Below are positions 38,857-50,280 of a stretch of 64,000 nucleotides of DNA, piece by piece. The stretch lies in the NCBI RefSeq assembly GCF_030406605.1, contig NZ_CP129104.1:818072-882071 (forward strand), given 5' to 3'. Source of the stretch: Curtobacterium sp. 458 (GTDB lineage Bacteria; Actinomycetota; Actinomycetes; Actinomycetales; Microbacteriaceae). The notes beneath the pieces were generated by a model. It was given only the letters and a program-made list of their open reading frames with translations, was not told the DNA's origin and ran no database searches. The position numbers and the translations under genes were made by a program. The first letter of the stretch is position 1; the number at the start of each line of letters is the position of its first letter.

Positions 38857-40365
38857 CTACTTGACCAGCGGGAAGAGGATCGTCTCGCGGATGCCGAGGC
38901 CGGTGATCGCCATGAGCAGCCGGTCGATGCCCATGCCCATGCCACCCGACGGCGGCATCGCGTGCTCGAGGGCCCGCAGGAACTCCTCGTCGACGCGCAT
39001 CGCCTCGGGGTCACCGCCGGCCGCGAGCTTCGCCTGTTCGACGAACCGCTCCCGCTGCACCACGGGGTCGACGAGCTCCGAGTACGCCGTCGCGAGCTCG
39101 AACCCGCGGACGTAGAGGTCCCACTTCTCGACGATGCCGGGACGCGTGCGGTGCTGTCGGGTGAGCGGCGAGGTGTCGACCGGGAAGTTCATCACGAACG
39201 TCGGGCGGTCGAGCGAGTCGATGACGAAGTGCTCCCAGAGCTCCTCGACGTACTTGCCGTGCGTGGCGTGTGCGACCTCGACGCCCTCGGCATCGGCGAG
39301 TGCCTGCAGCTCGGACAGCGGCGTCTCCGGGGTGATCGCGCGCCCGGCCGCTTCGGACAGCGAGCCGTACATGTCGATGCGCGGCCACTCGCCGCCGAGG
39401 TCGTACGTGGTGCCGTCGGCCCAGGTGACCTCGAGCGAGCCGCCGGTCACCGCACGGGCGGCGTTCTGCACGAGCTCCTGGGTGAGGTCGGCCATCTGCT
39501 CGTAGTCGCCGTACGCCTGGTAGGCCTCGAGCATCGCGAACTCGGGCGAGTGCGTCGAGTCGGCGCCCTCGTTGCGGAAGTTCCGGTTGACCTCGAACAC
39601 CCGGTCGATGCCGCCGACGACCGCACGCTTGAGGAAGAGCTCGGGCGCGATGCGGAGGAACAGCTCGGTGTCGAACGCGTTCGAGTGCGTGACGAACGGG
39701 CGAGCCGACGCCCCGCCGTGCTGGGTCTGCAGCATCGGGGTCTCGACCTCGAGGTACTCGTGCGACGCGAAGGTCTGCCGGAGCGAGGCCATCACGGCGG
39801 CACGGGCTCGGACGGTCTTCCGGGCGTCCTCGCGCACGATGAGGTCCAGGTACCGCTGGCGGACCCGGGTCTCCTCGTTGAGCTCGTTGTGGAGGTTCGG
39901 GAGCGGCAGGATGGCCTTCGCCGCGATCGCCCAGTCGTCGACCATGATCGACAGCTCGCCACGACGCGAGGAGATGACGCGGCCGTGCACGAAGACGTGG
40001 TCGCCGAGGTCGACGAACTCCTTCCAGCACGCGAGCGACTCCTCGCCCACCTCGGCGAGGGACACCATCGCCTGGATGCGGGAGCCGTCACCGGACTGCA
40101 GGGACGCGAAGCAGAGCTTGCCGGTGTTGCGCGAGAACACGATGCGCCCGGCGACGCCGACGACGTCCTGGGTCTCCTCGCCGGTCTCCAGCGTCGCGTA
40201 CTGCGCGCGGACCTCGGGGATCGTCGTCGTGATCGGGACTGCGGCCGGGTAGGCCTCGATCCCCGCGTCGAGGAGCTTCGACCGCTTGTCGAGCCGGACC
40301 TGTCGCTGCTCGCTGGTCTCCTCGGCGGACAGGTCGTCTGCTGCGGCGGCGGTTGCTTCGCTCAT
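38857..40365 (-). CDS. lysS: Lysyl-tRNA synthetase, class II
   Basis: A 502-aa enzyme charging tRNA-Lys. OB-fold anticodon domain ([20 protein letters not shown]), motif 1 (EVETPMLQ), motif 2 ([18 protein letters not shown]) and motif 3 ([11 protein letters not shown]). A 30-residue Ala/Glu/Asp-rich N-terminal extension precedes the OB fold. Normal length. Confidence 0.96.
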   Translation of the reverse strand: MSEATAAAADDLSAEETSEQRQVRLDKRSKLLDAGIEAYPAAVPITTTIPEVRAQYATLETGEETQDVVGVAGRIVFSRNTGKLCFASLQSGDGSRIQAMVSLAEVGEESLACWKEFVDLGDHVFVHGRVISSRRGELSIMVDDWAIAAKAILPLPNLHNELNEETRVRQRYLDLIVREDARKTVRARAAVMASLRQTFASHEYLEVETPMLQTQHGGASARPFVTHSNAFDTELFLRIAPELFLKRAVVGGIDRVFEVNRNFRNEGADSTHSPEFAMLEAYQAYGDYEQMADLTQELVQNAARAVTGGSLEVTWADGTTYDLGGEWPRIDMYGSLSEAAGRAITPETPLSELQALADAEGVEVAHATHGKYVEELWEHFVIDSLDRPTFVMNFPVDTSPLTRQHRTRPGIVEKWDLYVRGFELATAYSELVDPVVQRERFVEQAKLAAGGDPEAMRVDEEFLRALEHAMPPSGGMGMGIDRLLMAITGLGIRETILFPLVK

Positions 40366-40457
40366 GAAGGGTGCGGCTCCGGTGGGGTCGTGGGGGATGC
40401 GGAAATGCTACCCGGCGCGGACGGCCGGCCGGGAACCGCGGACGTCAGGACCGACTG

Positions 40458-41150
40458 TCAGAGCCGCGCCTGGCCGTCGGCCGCGGCGAGCGCGTTGTCG
40501 ACCGCGCTGCGGACCAGGGCGCCGAGGACCCGGCCGGGGTGCTCGACCCCGATGCCGTCGAGGGTCCCGGCGGACTGCTCGACGATCGCGGTCGAGAAGC
40601 TCGCGGCTGCCCGGACGGCGTCGGCGTACGCGGGCCGGTCCTGCTCGGCGACGACGAACGGCTCCGCACCCATCTCGACCACGAGCGCCTGCGCGATCGG
40701 GAGCACGGGTGCCGGGGCGGTGACGGCGCAGTACGCGTCGCGGAGGCGGGTGAGGTCGACGCTCGTGCCGGTGAAGACCATCGCCGGGTGGATCGCGAGC
40801 GGGATCGCTCCTGCGGCGAGCGCCGGTCGGAGGACGTCGGTGCCGTGGTCGGGACTCGTGTGCACGACGAGCTGTCCTGGCTGCCAGATCCCGGCGTCCG
40901 CGAGGCCCTGGACGAGGGACCCGAGCTGGTCGTCCGGTACGGCGAGCAGCACGAGTTCGCTCCGCTCGACGAGGTCCGGCGTCGCGAGGACGGGCACCCC
41001 CGGGAGCATGGCCTCGGCGCGGTCCCGCCCGGCGTCGGACACCGCGGTCACGCCGACCACGGCGTGCTCCGCGTTCGCGAGCGCCGCTCCGAGGACCGGG
41101 CCGACCCGTCCCGCGCCGACGATGCCGACGCCGAGCCGTCCCGCCCTCAC
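40458..41150 (-). CDS. DUF2520 Rossmann-fold protein
   Basis: A 230-aa protein with an N-terminal NAD(P)-binding motif (VGIVGAGRVGPVLGAAL) and the DUF2520 C-terminal region (IHPAMVFTGTSVDL). Related to ketopantoate reductase/pyrroline-carboxylate reductase folds; catalytic role not assigned. GTG start overlaps the PH-domain gene stop by 4 bp. Confidence 0.85.
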   Translation of the reverse strand: MRAGRLGVGIVGAGRVGPVLGAALANAEHAVVGVTAVSDAGRDRAEAMLPGVPVLATPDLVERSELVLLAVPDDQLGSLVQGLADAGIWQPGQLVVHTSPDHGTDVLRPALAAGAIPLAIHPAMVFTGTSVDLTRLRDAYCAVTAPAPVLPIAQALVVEMGAEPFVVAEQDRPAYADAVRAAASFSTAIVEQSAGTLDGIGVEHPGRVLGALVRSAVDNALAAADGQARL

Positions 41151-42910
41151 CGCGCAGCTCCGGGGGTGGGGGTGCGGTCCCAGCCGGGAGGCCCGTCCTG
41201 CCCCCGCCAGGCGGGCTCGGGCGTCGACGTGGTCGGCGCGGCGCCGGGGGCGACCCCCTGCGCGTCGGGTCCGTCCGCGGCGGGCGCGAGCCGTGCCTCC
41301 CGTTCGCGCCACCGGTGGGAGGTGTCGACCGCGGCGGCCTCGACGGCACGGTGCGCGGTGTCCGACCACAGCCGCTGCGCGTCGTGCGCGTCGAGCGCAC
41401 CGAGGCGCGCGCTCACGGGGCCCTGCACGGTGTGCACGTGCACCGAGGCGAGCCGGAGGGCGCGTTCGAGCGGCCCCTGCTCGACCTTGACGCTCTGGAC
41501 GCGCGGCAGCGGCACGATGACGAGGGACCGCCACACGGCACCGAGGCGGAGCAGGACCGCGCCCTGCACGAACCGGTACCCGTTGCGGCGGAAGGACAGC
41601 GGGCGGAGCCACGCGCCGCGGCGGGGCGAGTGGACGAAGCCGCCGCGGTCGCCGGAGGTGGTGAGGCTGTCGTCGACGACGCTGACGGCCTCCGCCGACC
41701 CCTCGCGCAGTTCCTCCTGCGATGCCCGCGGGCCCGCGACGGCGGTGCCGACCAGGCCGGGGAGGATGATGTCGAGGACCTCGCGGACGTCCTCTGCGCG
41801 GCCGACGGGCAGCACGATTGAGGACGCCTGCTGGTTGGTGGACTGCCCGTTGCCGGCGTTCGTGGCGCGGTTGATGCGGATGTCCCACCAGCCGAACGGA
41901 CGCCAGAGCAGCGGCTGCGCAACGCTCACGGCGTGGATGCGCCCGGGAGGGAGGGTCTCGTTCGACGTCGAGACGAGGCCGAAGCCGATGCGGATGCCGT
42001 CACGCGTCTCGGCGATCGTGTACTGCAGCGACCGTGAGAACTTCCGCACGTAGTAGCCGCCGGCGCCGATCACGGCAGGGAAGAGTCCGAAGAGGATGCC
42101 GTACTCGCCGGTGACGGCGATGCTCACGACCATCGCCACGATCGCCGCGAGCAGGAACACGGTGGTCCCGGAGAGCAGCATCGACGCGATGAGCCGACCG
42201 GGGTGGACCTTGACGACCCGGGTGGCCTGCACCGCGGCGGGGTCGAGCTCGGGCGAGAAGACCTCGTCCAGCCGGTCCTGCAGCACGCCGGAGGACGGTC
42301 GCCCCGGAGCCTGCTGCTCGTCCTCCTTGGCGCCCGAGGCGAGCACGAGGATGCGGCGGCGGAGGTCCTCCGCGGGCTTCGACCCGAGGTAGGCGAGCTG
42401 CACGTTGGCGTCGTTGCCGGCCTGCGCGATCTCGAGCTTCGCGGTGCCGAAGAGCCGCGGGATGATCGGCCGCGAGATGTTGATGCCCTGGATGCGGTCG
42501 AGCCGGGCCTTCCGGTGGTTGCGGAAGAGCACGCCCGAGCGGACCTCGACGATCTCGCCCGTGACGCGGAACTCGTGCATCCGCCACGACAGGTAGAACA
42601 GCCCGATCAGCACCACCAGGAGCACCGCGATGCCGAGCAGCACCCAGCCCACGGCCCCGTGCTCGTACACGTAGCGGACCGGGTCGCCGTCGTCGGACGG
42701 TCCACCGCCGGGGATGAAGAACTCGACGAGCTGGTCGCGCAGGCTGTTGAGCACGTAGCCGAGCACGACGATGAGGAAGATGCCGCCGCGCAGCAGGGGC
42801 GTCAGCGGGTGCAGCCGGTGCCACTCCCCGTCGGTCAGCGGGGCCGCTGCTGCGGCGTTGCCGACCTGGCTCGGCGGGGTCGGCGGCGGAGGTCCGGGGC
42901 GGAAGGTCAC
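41147..42910 (-). CDS. Large bacterial PH-domain (YdbT-like) membrane protein
   Basis: A 587-aa protein: Pro-rich head, two membrane spans (FLIVVLGYVLNSL and WVLLGIAVLLVVLIGLF), bPH_2 domain with RVTGEIVEVRSGVLFRNHRK and ARLDRIQGINI, another pair of spans (residues about 235-285), two more PH-type repeats (YTIAETRDGIRIGFGLVS; RRNGYRFVQGAVLLR), and a disordered tail. Function unknown. Coupled to DUF2520 downstream. Confidence 0.85.
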   Translation of the reverse strand: MTFRPGPPPPTPPSQVGNAAAAAPLTDGEWHRLHPLTPLLRGGIFLIVVLGYVLNSLRDQLVEFFIPGGGPSDDGDPVRYVYEHGAVGWVLLGIAVLLVVLIGLFYLSWRMHEFRVTGEIVEVRSGVLFRNHRKARLDRIQGINISRPIIPRLFGTAKLEIAQAGNDANVQLAYLGSKPAEDLRRRILVLASGAKEDEQQAPGRPSSGVLQDRLDEVFSPELDPAAVQATRVVKVHPGRLIASMLLSGTTVFLLAAIVAMVVSIAVTGEYGILFGLFPAVIGAGGYYVRKFSRSLQYTIAETRDGIRIGFGLVSTSNETLPPGRIHAVSVAQPLLWRPFGWWDIRINRATNAGNGQSTNQQASSIVLPVGRAEDVREVLDIILPGLVGTAVAGPRASQEELREGSAEAVSVVDDSLTTSGDRGGFVHSPRRGAWLRPLSFRRNGYRFVQGAVLLRLGAVWRSLVIVPLPRVQSVKVEQGPLERALRLASVHVHTVQGPVSARLGALDAHDAQRLWSDTAHRAVEAAAVDTSHRWREREARLAPAADGPDAQGVAPGAAPTTSTPEPAWRGQDGPPGWDRTPTPGAAR

Positions 42911-42920
42911 GACGACCCCC

Positions 42921-43442
42921 TCAGAGTCCGGCGCGGCGGGACTCGGCGAGCTCCACCAGGCGGTCGCGGAGGTCGTCGGCGTCCGCCGCGGGGATCCCGG
43001 GGATCCGGACGTTCGTCGCGGCCGCAGCGGTGACGAACTTCAGCTCGCTCATGCCGAGCGCCCGGTCGAGCGGGCCACGCGCGACGTCGACGAGCTGCAT
43101 GCGGCCGTACGGCACGGCCGTGAAGCGCTGCCACATCAGACCGCGACGGAAGACGAGGTCGTCGTCCCGGAGCGCGTACCCGATCGAGCGGACCCGTCGC
43201 GGGGTGAGCACGGCCGTGACGAGCGCGACGATGCCGACGGCGATGCCGATCAGCGTCCACACGGTGCCGGCGGTCCGGTCGAACCCGCCGTTCACCACAC
43301 CGAGGAGCACGCACCCGGCGGTCACGATGACACCGATCGCGACGGAGGTCACCAGTTCCGTCCACACGAGCTTCGGCGACACCCGGGTCCAGGTGGTGCC
43401 GCTCAGGCCGAGGCCCGGCTCGTCGAGTCGTTCTCTCGGCAT
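42921..43442 (-). CDS. Small PH-domain membrane protein
   Basis: A 173-aa protein with two spans (VTSVAIGVIVTAGCVLLGV and IGIAVGIVALVTAVL) and one bPH_2 domain (YALRDDDLVFRRGLMWQRFT, VPYGRMQLVDVARGPLDRAL). Ends 10 bp before the large PH-domain gene, with which it forms the usual actinobacterial pair. Confidence 0.88.
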   Translation of the reverse strand: MPRERLDEPGLGLSGTTWTRVSPKLVWTELVTSVAIGVIVTAGCVLLGVVNGGFDRTAGTVWTLIGIAVGIVALVTAVLTPRRVRSIGYALRDDDLVFRRGLMWQRFTAVPYGRMQLVDVARGPLDRALGMSELKFVTAAAATNVRIPGIPAADADDLRDRLVELAESRRAGL

Positions 43443-43458
43443 CGCGGGCTCCGCTCCC

Positions 43459-43947
43459 TCAGTTGGTGGCCGCCGAGCCGCCGCGGTGGTCGTCCTGGTC
43501 GTCGTCGCCGGGCGGTGCGATGCACATCCGTTCGGCGACCAGGGCACACACCGTCAGGACGACGGCTCCGCCGAGCGCCACGGCGTTCGGCAGGGTCGAG
43601 CCTAGCGAAGGGGTGACGTTGCGGGTCAGGAGGTACAGCAACAGCCCGATGCCGAACCCGCCGAAGAGCGCGCCGCCGATGCTGGACGCCTTCGCGAGGA
43701 CCACGACCCGCGTCGCGTACAGCGGGTCGACCGGGCGCTGCCGGAGGACGCCCTCCTTGGCGTGACGTCGGACGGGGCGGGCCATCAGGACGACCGCGAC
43801 GCCGATGAACGCGAGGGTCAGGCCGAGCGGGACGGAGAGCAGGAGCGTCGGGGCGCCACGGGAGGCGAGGACGGCGTCGACGGCGAAGCCCGCGACGGCG
43901 GCGACGACCGCGACGCTGACGAGGACGGAGGCGCGGGTCGGTTTCAT
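43459..43947 (-). CDS. DUF3180 membrane protein
   Basis: A 162-aa, four-span protein (VLVSVAVVAAVAGFAVDAVL; LLSVPLGLTLAFIGVAVVLM; SSIGGALFGGFGIGLLLYLL; VALGGAVVLTVCALVAERM) matching DUF3180, regularly found after folK in actinobacteria. ATGA overlap with folK. Function unknown. Confidence 0.87.
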   Translation of the reverse strand: MKPTRASVLVSVAVVAAVAGFAVDAVLASRGAPTLLLSVPLGLTLAFIGVAVVLMARPVRRHAKEGVLRQRPVDPLYATRVVVLAKASSIGGALFGGFGIGLLLYLLTRNVTPSLGSTLPNAVALGGAVVLTVCALVAERMCIAPPGDDDQDDHRGGSAATN

Positions 43948-44540
43948 GCGTGCTCCCCCGGCCTGGAGGCGCGGGTCGGGTCGACCCCGCGGGTCGTGGT
44001 GGCCGGGCCGGTCGCGGCGCCCGGCGCGGTCGCGTCGTCGAACAGGCGTGGCTCGTCGACGCGCTCGGTGTCGTCGCCGATGGTGTCGAGCAGCTCGGCC
44101 ACCGACCCGGCGCCCGGCAGCACCGCCGCCGGGTCCGCGTCGACCCACGGCGCGAGCACGAACGCCCGCTCGGCCGCGCGCGGGTGCGGCACCGTGAGCG
44201 TGGCCGTGTCGATCACCAGGTCGTCGATCGCCACGACGTCGAGGTCGAGCGTGCGGTCGCCCCACCGGACCTCGCGCGTGCGGCCGTGCTCGTCCTCGAT
44301 GCCGTGCAGCGCGTCGAGGAGCGCCTGCGGCTCGAGGTCGGTGTCCACGACGACGACGGCGTTCCGGTAGCGCGGCTTCGTCTCGTCGCGACCGTCGAGC
44401 GTCACGGCCACGGACTCGACCTCACGGCTGGAAGCCACCGGGGTCACGCCGGGGAGCGCCGCGATGGCCGAGGCCGCGGCGCGCAGGGTGCTGCCCCGGT
44501 CACCGAGGTTGGCGCCGAGCGCGATGACCGCGCGGCTCAC
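43944..44540 (-). CDS. folK: 6-hydroxymethyl-7,8-dihydropterin pyrophosphokinase
   Basis: A 198-aa folate enzyme transferring pyrophosphate to hydroxymethyl-dihydropterin. Motifs ALGANLGDRGSTLR, RYRNAVVVVDTDLEPQALLD, and RWGDRTLDLDVVAIDD. About 35 extra C-terminal residues. GTG start overlaps folB stop (GTGA). Confidence 0.95.
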   Translation of the reverse strand: MSRAVIALGANLGDRGSTLRAAASAIAALPGVTPVASSREVESVAVTLDGRDETKPRYRNAVVVVDTDLEPQALLDALHGIEDEHGRTREVRWGDRTLDLDVVAIDDLVIDTATLTVPHPRAAERAFVLAPWVDADPAAVLPGAGSVAELLDTIGDDTERVDEPRLFDDATAPGAATGPATTTRGVDPTRASRPGEHA

Positions 44541-44944
44541 TCTTCTTCCTCGGCGCGGGCGTCGTCGCCCTCGGGCAGGGCGCCACCGCGGGCCCGCCGG
44601 ATCGTGATCGAGACGTCGGTGAACGGCACCGTGATGGGCGCCTGCGGCTTGTGGACCGTGACCTCGACCGCGAGCGCGGCCCGGTGGCTCAGGACGGCGG
44701 CGGCGATGCGCTCGGCGAGCGTCTCGATGAGGTCGACCGGACCGCCCTCGATCTCCGCGACGACCTGCTCGGCGACGACACCGTAGTGGACCGTGTCGGC
44801 GAGGTCGTCGGAGCCGGACGACACACGGGCGTCGACCTCGACCGCGACGTCGACGACGAAGTCCTGTCCGTCGGCCCGCTCGTGGTCGAAGACGCCGTGG
44901 TTCCCCCGGGCACGGACCCCGGTCAGTCGGATGGTGTCCCTCAC
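44537..44944 (-). CDS. folB: Dihydroneopterin aldolase
   Basis: A 135-aa enzyme: IRLTGVRARGNHGVFDHERA opening with the catalytic Glu region, DTVHYGVVAEQV, LIETLAERIAAAVL, and VTVHKPQAPI with the catalytic Lys. GTG start overlaps folP stop by 4 bp. Confidence 0.95.
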   Translation of the reverse strand: MRDTIRLTGVRARGNHGVFDHERADGQDFVVDVAVEVDARVSSGSDDLADTVHYGVVAEQVVAEIEGGPVDLIETLAERIAAAVLSHRAALAVEVTVHKPQAPITVPFTDVSITIRRARGGALPEGDDARAEEEE

Positions 44945-45936
44945 GATCGTGCTGCCCTCCAGGCGTCCCAGACGTCGAGTACCGCACGGGTCGGTGCGGG
45001 GTCGTGCACGCGCACCCCCCACGCGCCGCGTTCGGCGGCGAGCAGGCTGATGGCGGCGGTGGCGAGGTCGCGGTCCCTCGGCGGAGCGCCGGCAGCGCTG
45101 CCGACCCCGTCGAGGAACCGCTTGCGGGAGGCGGCGACGAGGACCGGCAGCCCGATCGAGGCGAAGCGTTCGTAGCCGGCCAGGATCTCCCAGTTCTGGA
45201 CACCCTGCTTGGCGAACCCGAGGCCCGGATCGATGACCACCTGCTCCTCGCGCACGCCGAGGATGATGAGCTCGGCGACGCGGTGCTCGACCTCGCGACG
45301 GACCTCCTCGACGGCGTGCGCGTACTCGGCGTTCCGGTACATCCGATCGCTGTGCCCACGCCAGTGCATCACGACGAAGCCGGCACCGGTGTCGCGGACC
45401 ACCCGGGCCATGTCGTCGTCGGCGAGCCCGCCGGACACGTCGTTCACGATCGCCGCGCCGGCCTCGACGGCGCGTTCGGCCGTCGACGCGTTCATCGTGT
45501 CCACGCTGACCGCGATGCCCTCGGCCACCAGCTCGCGGACGACCGGGACGACGCGGTCCTGCTCGACGTCGACCGGGACGCGCTCGGCGCCGGGCCGGGT
45601 GGACTCCCCACCGACGTCGACGAGGTCGGCCCCGGCTGCGACGAGGTCACGGGCGTGCTGCACGGCGTCGTCGTACGCCTGGTGCAGTCCGCCGTCGCTG
45701 AACGAGTCCGGCGTGACGTTGAGGATCCCCATGACGCGCGTGCGGTCCTCGGCGGGCTGCTCCGGCGCGCGGTCACGCCGACGGCCGGTCACGATCTCCG
45801 GCACCGGCGCGGGTGCACGGAGGTCGATCGCGACCGTCGGCGGCTCCGCCGCGGCGGCGCGCGCCTCGTGCTCTGCGGCGCGCGCACGGTCCGCCTCGGC
45901 GAGGCGACGCGAGCGTCTCGTCGGCAGGTCGGTCAT
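44941..45936 (-). CDS. folP: Dihydropteroate synthase
   Basis: A 331-aa enzyme, target of sulfonamides. MGILNVTPDSFSDGG near residue 69, DVGGESTRPGAE, SVDTMNA, NDVSGG, and DPGLGFAKQ, SRKRFLDG, RVHDPA. It carries a 65-residue basic/Ala-rich N-terminal extension with no evident domain. Located 6 bp after ftsH; folE, usually between them in actinobacteria, is missing. Confidence 0.96.
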   Translation of the reverse strand: MTDLPTRRSRRLAEADRARAAEHEARAAAAEPPTVAIDLRAPAPVPEIVTGRRRDRAPEQPAEDRTRVMGILNVTPDSFSDGGLHQAYDDAVQHARDLVAAGADLVDVGGESTRPGAERVPVDVEQDRVVPVVRELVAEGIAVSVDTMNASTAERAVEAGAAIVNDVSGGLADDDMARVVRDTGAGFVVMHWRGHSDRMYRNAEYAHAVEEVRREVEHRVAELIILGVREEQVVIDPGLGFAKQGVQNWEILAGYERFASIGLPVLVAASRKRFLDGVGSAAGAPPRDRDLATAAISLLAAERGAWGVRVHDPAPTRAVLDVWDAWRAARS

Positions 45937-45942
45937 ACCGGC

Positions 45943-47928
<1,986 letters not shown>

Positions 47929-48063
47929 GTGATCCGGGCAGGTCGCCCGACACCTTTCTCTGCCGAAGTTGCGTGCAGGTCAGCATACGGCCGCGATTCT
48001 GTGGCGAGAATGGGTGTCCTCTGCGGGCGAACTCCACGCCCCGCCCGGGTCAGTCGGACGCGC

Positions 48064-48615
48064 TCAGGAGTAGACGTGCGGCGCCAGGACGCCGATGCCG
48101 CGCAGGTTGCGGTAGCGCTCGTCGAAGTCGAGGCCGTACCCGACCACGAACGCGTCCGGGATCTCGAAGCCGGCGTACTTCACGTCGACCTCGACCTTGG
48201 CGGCCTCGGGCTTGCGGAGCAGCGCGACGATCTCGACGCTCGCGGCCCCACGGGACTCGAGGTTCTGCTTGAGCCAGGACAGCGTCAGGCCGGAGTCGAT
48301 GATGTCCTCGACGATGATGACGTCGCGGCCGTGCAGGTCGGTGTCGAGGTCCTTGAGGATCCGCACCACGCCGGACGACTTCGTGCCGGAGCCGTACGAC
48401 GACACCGCCATCCAGTCCATGCGTGCCTGCATCTTGAGGTGGCGGGAGAAGTCGGCCATCACCATGACGGCACCCTTCAGCACGCCGACGAGCAGGGGGT
48501 CCTTCCCCGCGTAGTCACGGTCGACCACCGCGGCGAGTTCGGCGAGCTTCTCGTCGATCTGCTCGGGGGTGAAGAGCACTTCGGACAGGTCTGCCTGGAC
48601 GTCGGAGAGTTCCAC
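48064..48615 (-). CDS. hpt: Hypoxanthine phosphoribosyltransferase
   Basis: A 183-aa purine salvage enzyme. PRPP loop VIIVEDIIDSGLTLSWL, upstream VGVLKGAVMVMADF, and C-terminal VVGYGLDFDERYRNL. GTG start with TACCCT ending six bases upstream (leaderless), 17 bp after tilS. Confidence 0.95.
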   Translation of the reverse strand: MELSDVQADLSEVLFTPEQIDEKLAELAAVVDRDYAGKDPLLVGVLKGAVMVMADFSRHLKMQARMDWMAVSSYGSGTKSSGVVRILKDLDTDLHGRDVIIVEDIIDSGLTLSWLKQNLESRGAASVEIVALLRKPEAAKVEVDVKYAGFEIPDAFVVGYGLDFDERYRNLRGIGVLAPHVYS

Positions 48616-48631
48616 CGGTCCAGGGTAACCG

Positions 48632-49654
48632 TCAGGACGAGGCGCTGAACGCCAGACGGTCGCCGTCCCGCGACGCCCGGACGCCCGGGAGGTCGATCGG
48701 GCCCTGTCCGTGCCAGTCGGTGACGAGTCGGCAGACCTCGAGCGTCTGCACCCGCGAGAGCGTCACACCGAACTCGCCCTCGACGGCGAGCCGCACGAGG
48801 CGCTGCCGCAGCGCGGGCGGGTTCGCGGCGAGCCCGCGCACCGACAGGGAGATCCCCGCCTCCGAGTGCTCCGCGAGGTCCTCCGCCATCTCCTCGGCGA
48901 AGTGGTCGAGCGCGGCGGAGTCCTCCCGCAGCTGGTCGGCGGTGCGGGCGAGTGCCTCCGGGACGCCGGCCCCGAGCTCGCGTTCGAGCGCCGGCATGAG
49001 CGCGTTCCGCACCCGGACGCGCCCGTACGCCGGGTCGTCGTTCTGCGGGTCGTCCCACGGCGCGAGCCCGGCGGCCACGCACGCGGCCCGCGTCGTGTGC
49101 CGGCGGACGCCGAGGAGTGGACGGCCGTAGGCCGGTCCCGACGTGCGGACGGCGAGCGGCGGCATGCCGGAGAGCGCGTCCGGTCCGCTCCCGCGGAGCA
49201 GACCGAGCAGCACGGTCTCGGCCTGGTCGTCGAGCGTGTGGCCGAACAGCACCAGTGGTGACCCGCGGTCGGCGGCGACCTCCGCGATCGAGGCGTGCCG
49301 TGCCTCCCGGGCGGCCCCTTCGGGCCCACCTGCGGAACCGACGGCCACCTGACGGACCGACACCGGGTCGAGACCCAGCTCCGCACCCTGCCTGGAGGCA
49401 CGGCTCGCCACGTCCGCGGAGCCCGCCTGGAGCGCGTGGTCGACGATGACCGCGCCGGCGCGGAGCGCCTGCCTCGGCGCCTCGAACGCGGTCGCGGCGG
49501 CGAGCGCGAGCGAGTCCGCTCCCCCGCTCAGCGCGACGAGGACGAGGTCGCCGTCCGCGACGATGCCCTCCGCGCGGGCCGTCTCGAGCAGGGTGCGCAC
49601 CGCACGCCGGGTCTCGGCGACGGCGGGGTCCAACCGGGGACGCGGAGTGTTCAC
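48632..49654 (-). CDS. tilS: tRNA(Ile)-lysidine synthetase
   Basis: A 340-aa PP-loop ATPase that modifies C34 of tRNA-Ile(CAU). PP-loop ALSGGADSLAL near residue 43, HTLDDQAETVLLGLLRGSG, and DDPQNDDPAYGRVRVRNALMP. C-terminal substrate domain of the short actinobacterial type. GTG start with TAACGT ending six bases upstream; divergent from ppa. Confidence 0.94.
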   Translation of the reverse strand: MNTPRPRLDPAVAETRRAVRTLLETARAEGIVADGDLVLVALSGGADSLALAAATAFEAPRQALRAGAVIVDHALQAGSADVASRASRQGAELGLDPVSVRQVAVGSAGGPEGAAREARHASIAEVAADRGSPLVLFGHTLDDQAETVLLGLLRGSGPDALSGMPPLAVRTSGPAYGRPLLGVRRHTTRAACVAAGLAPWDDPQNDDPAYGRVRVRNALMPALERELGAGVPEALARTADQLREDSAALDHFAEEMAEDLAEHSEAGISLSVRGLAANPPALRQRLVRLAVEGEFGVTLSRVQTLEVCRLVTDWHGQGPIDLPGVRASRDGDRLAFSASS

Positions 49655-49706
49655 CCGGTAACGTTAGCCGCGCTTTCCCCCCGCACATCAGACTCAGGAG
49701 CGCAAC

Positions 49707-50198
49707 ATGGCCGCGTACGACGTCGTCGTCGAGATCCCCAAGGGCAGCCGCAACAAGTACGAGGTCGACCACGAGACCGGTCGCGTGTACCTCGACCGCG
49801 TGCTGTTCACCTCGTTCGTGTACCCGACCGACTACGGGTTCTTCGAGAACACGCTCGCGGACGACGGCGACCCCGTCGACGCGCTCCTCCTGCTCGAGTA
49901 CCCGGTCTTCCCGGGCGTCGGGGTCAAGGTCCGCCCGGTCGGCGTCTTCAAGATGAGCGACGAGGCCGGCAACGACGCGAAGGTCCTCGTGGTCCCCGCG
50001 AAGGACCCGCGCTGGCAGCACATCCAGGACATCTCGGACGTCGACGAGCAGACGAAGGCCGAGATCGCGCACTTCTTCGAGCGCTACAAGGACCTCGAGC
50101 CGAACAAGTGGGTCAAGGCCGAGGGCTGGGGCGACGCCGCCGAGGCCGAGGCGATCGTGCAGGCCGGCCAGGAGGCCTACGTGCCCGCCGGTCACTGA
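49707..50198 (+). CDS. ppa: Inorganic pyrophosphatase
   Basis: A 163-aa family I pyrophosphatase. [28 protein letters not shown], and [11 protein letters not shown] (catalytic Asp triad), then [15 protein letters not shown] Shine-Dalgarno. Normal length. Confidence 0.97.
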   Translation: MAAYDVVVEIPKGSRNKYEVDHETGRVYLDRVLFTSFVYPTDYGFFENTLADDGDPVDALLLLEYPVFPGVGVKVRPVGVFKMSDEAGNDAKVLVVPAKDPRWQHIQDISDVDEQTKAEIAHFFERYKDLEPNKWVKAEGWGDAAEAEAIVQAGQEAYVPAGH

Positions 50199-50210
50199 CC
50201 GTCCTCCACA

Positions 50211-50249
50211 CGAAGGGCCCCGCACTCCTGGCGAGAGCGGGGCCCTTCG
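50211..50249. terminator. Bidirectional terminator between ppa and NlpC/P60 gene
   Basis: CGAAGGGCCCCGC (50211-50223) pairs with GCGGGGCCCTTCG (50237-50249), 13-nt loop. Confidence 0.85.
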
Positions 50250-50280
50250 TCCGTCCGTCTGTCGGTCTGTCTGTCCGTCT
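50249..50280 (+). repeat. Tetranucleotide GTCY repeat (8 units)
   Basis: GTCC GTCC GTCT GTCG GTCT GTCT GTCC GTCT, from the terminator to the stop codon of the NlpC/P60 gene (TAG read on the minus strand from 50281-50279). Confidence 0.85.
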
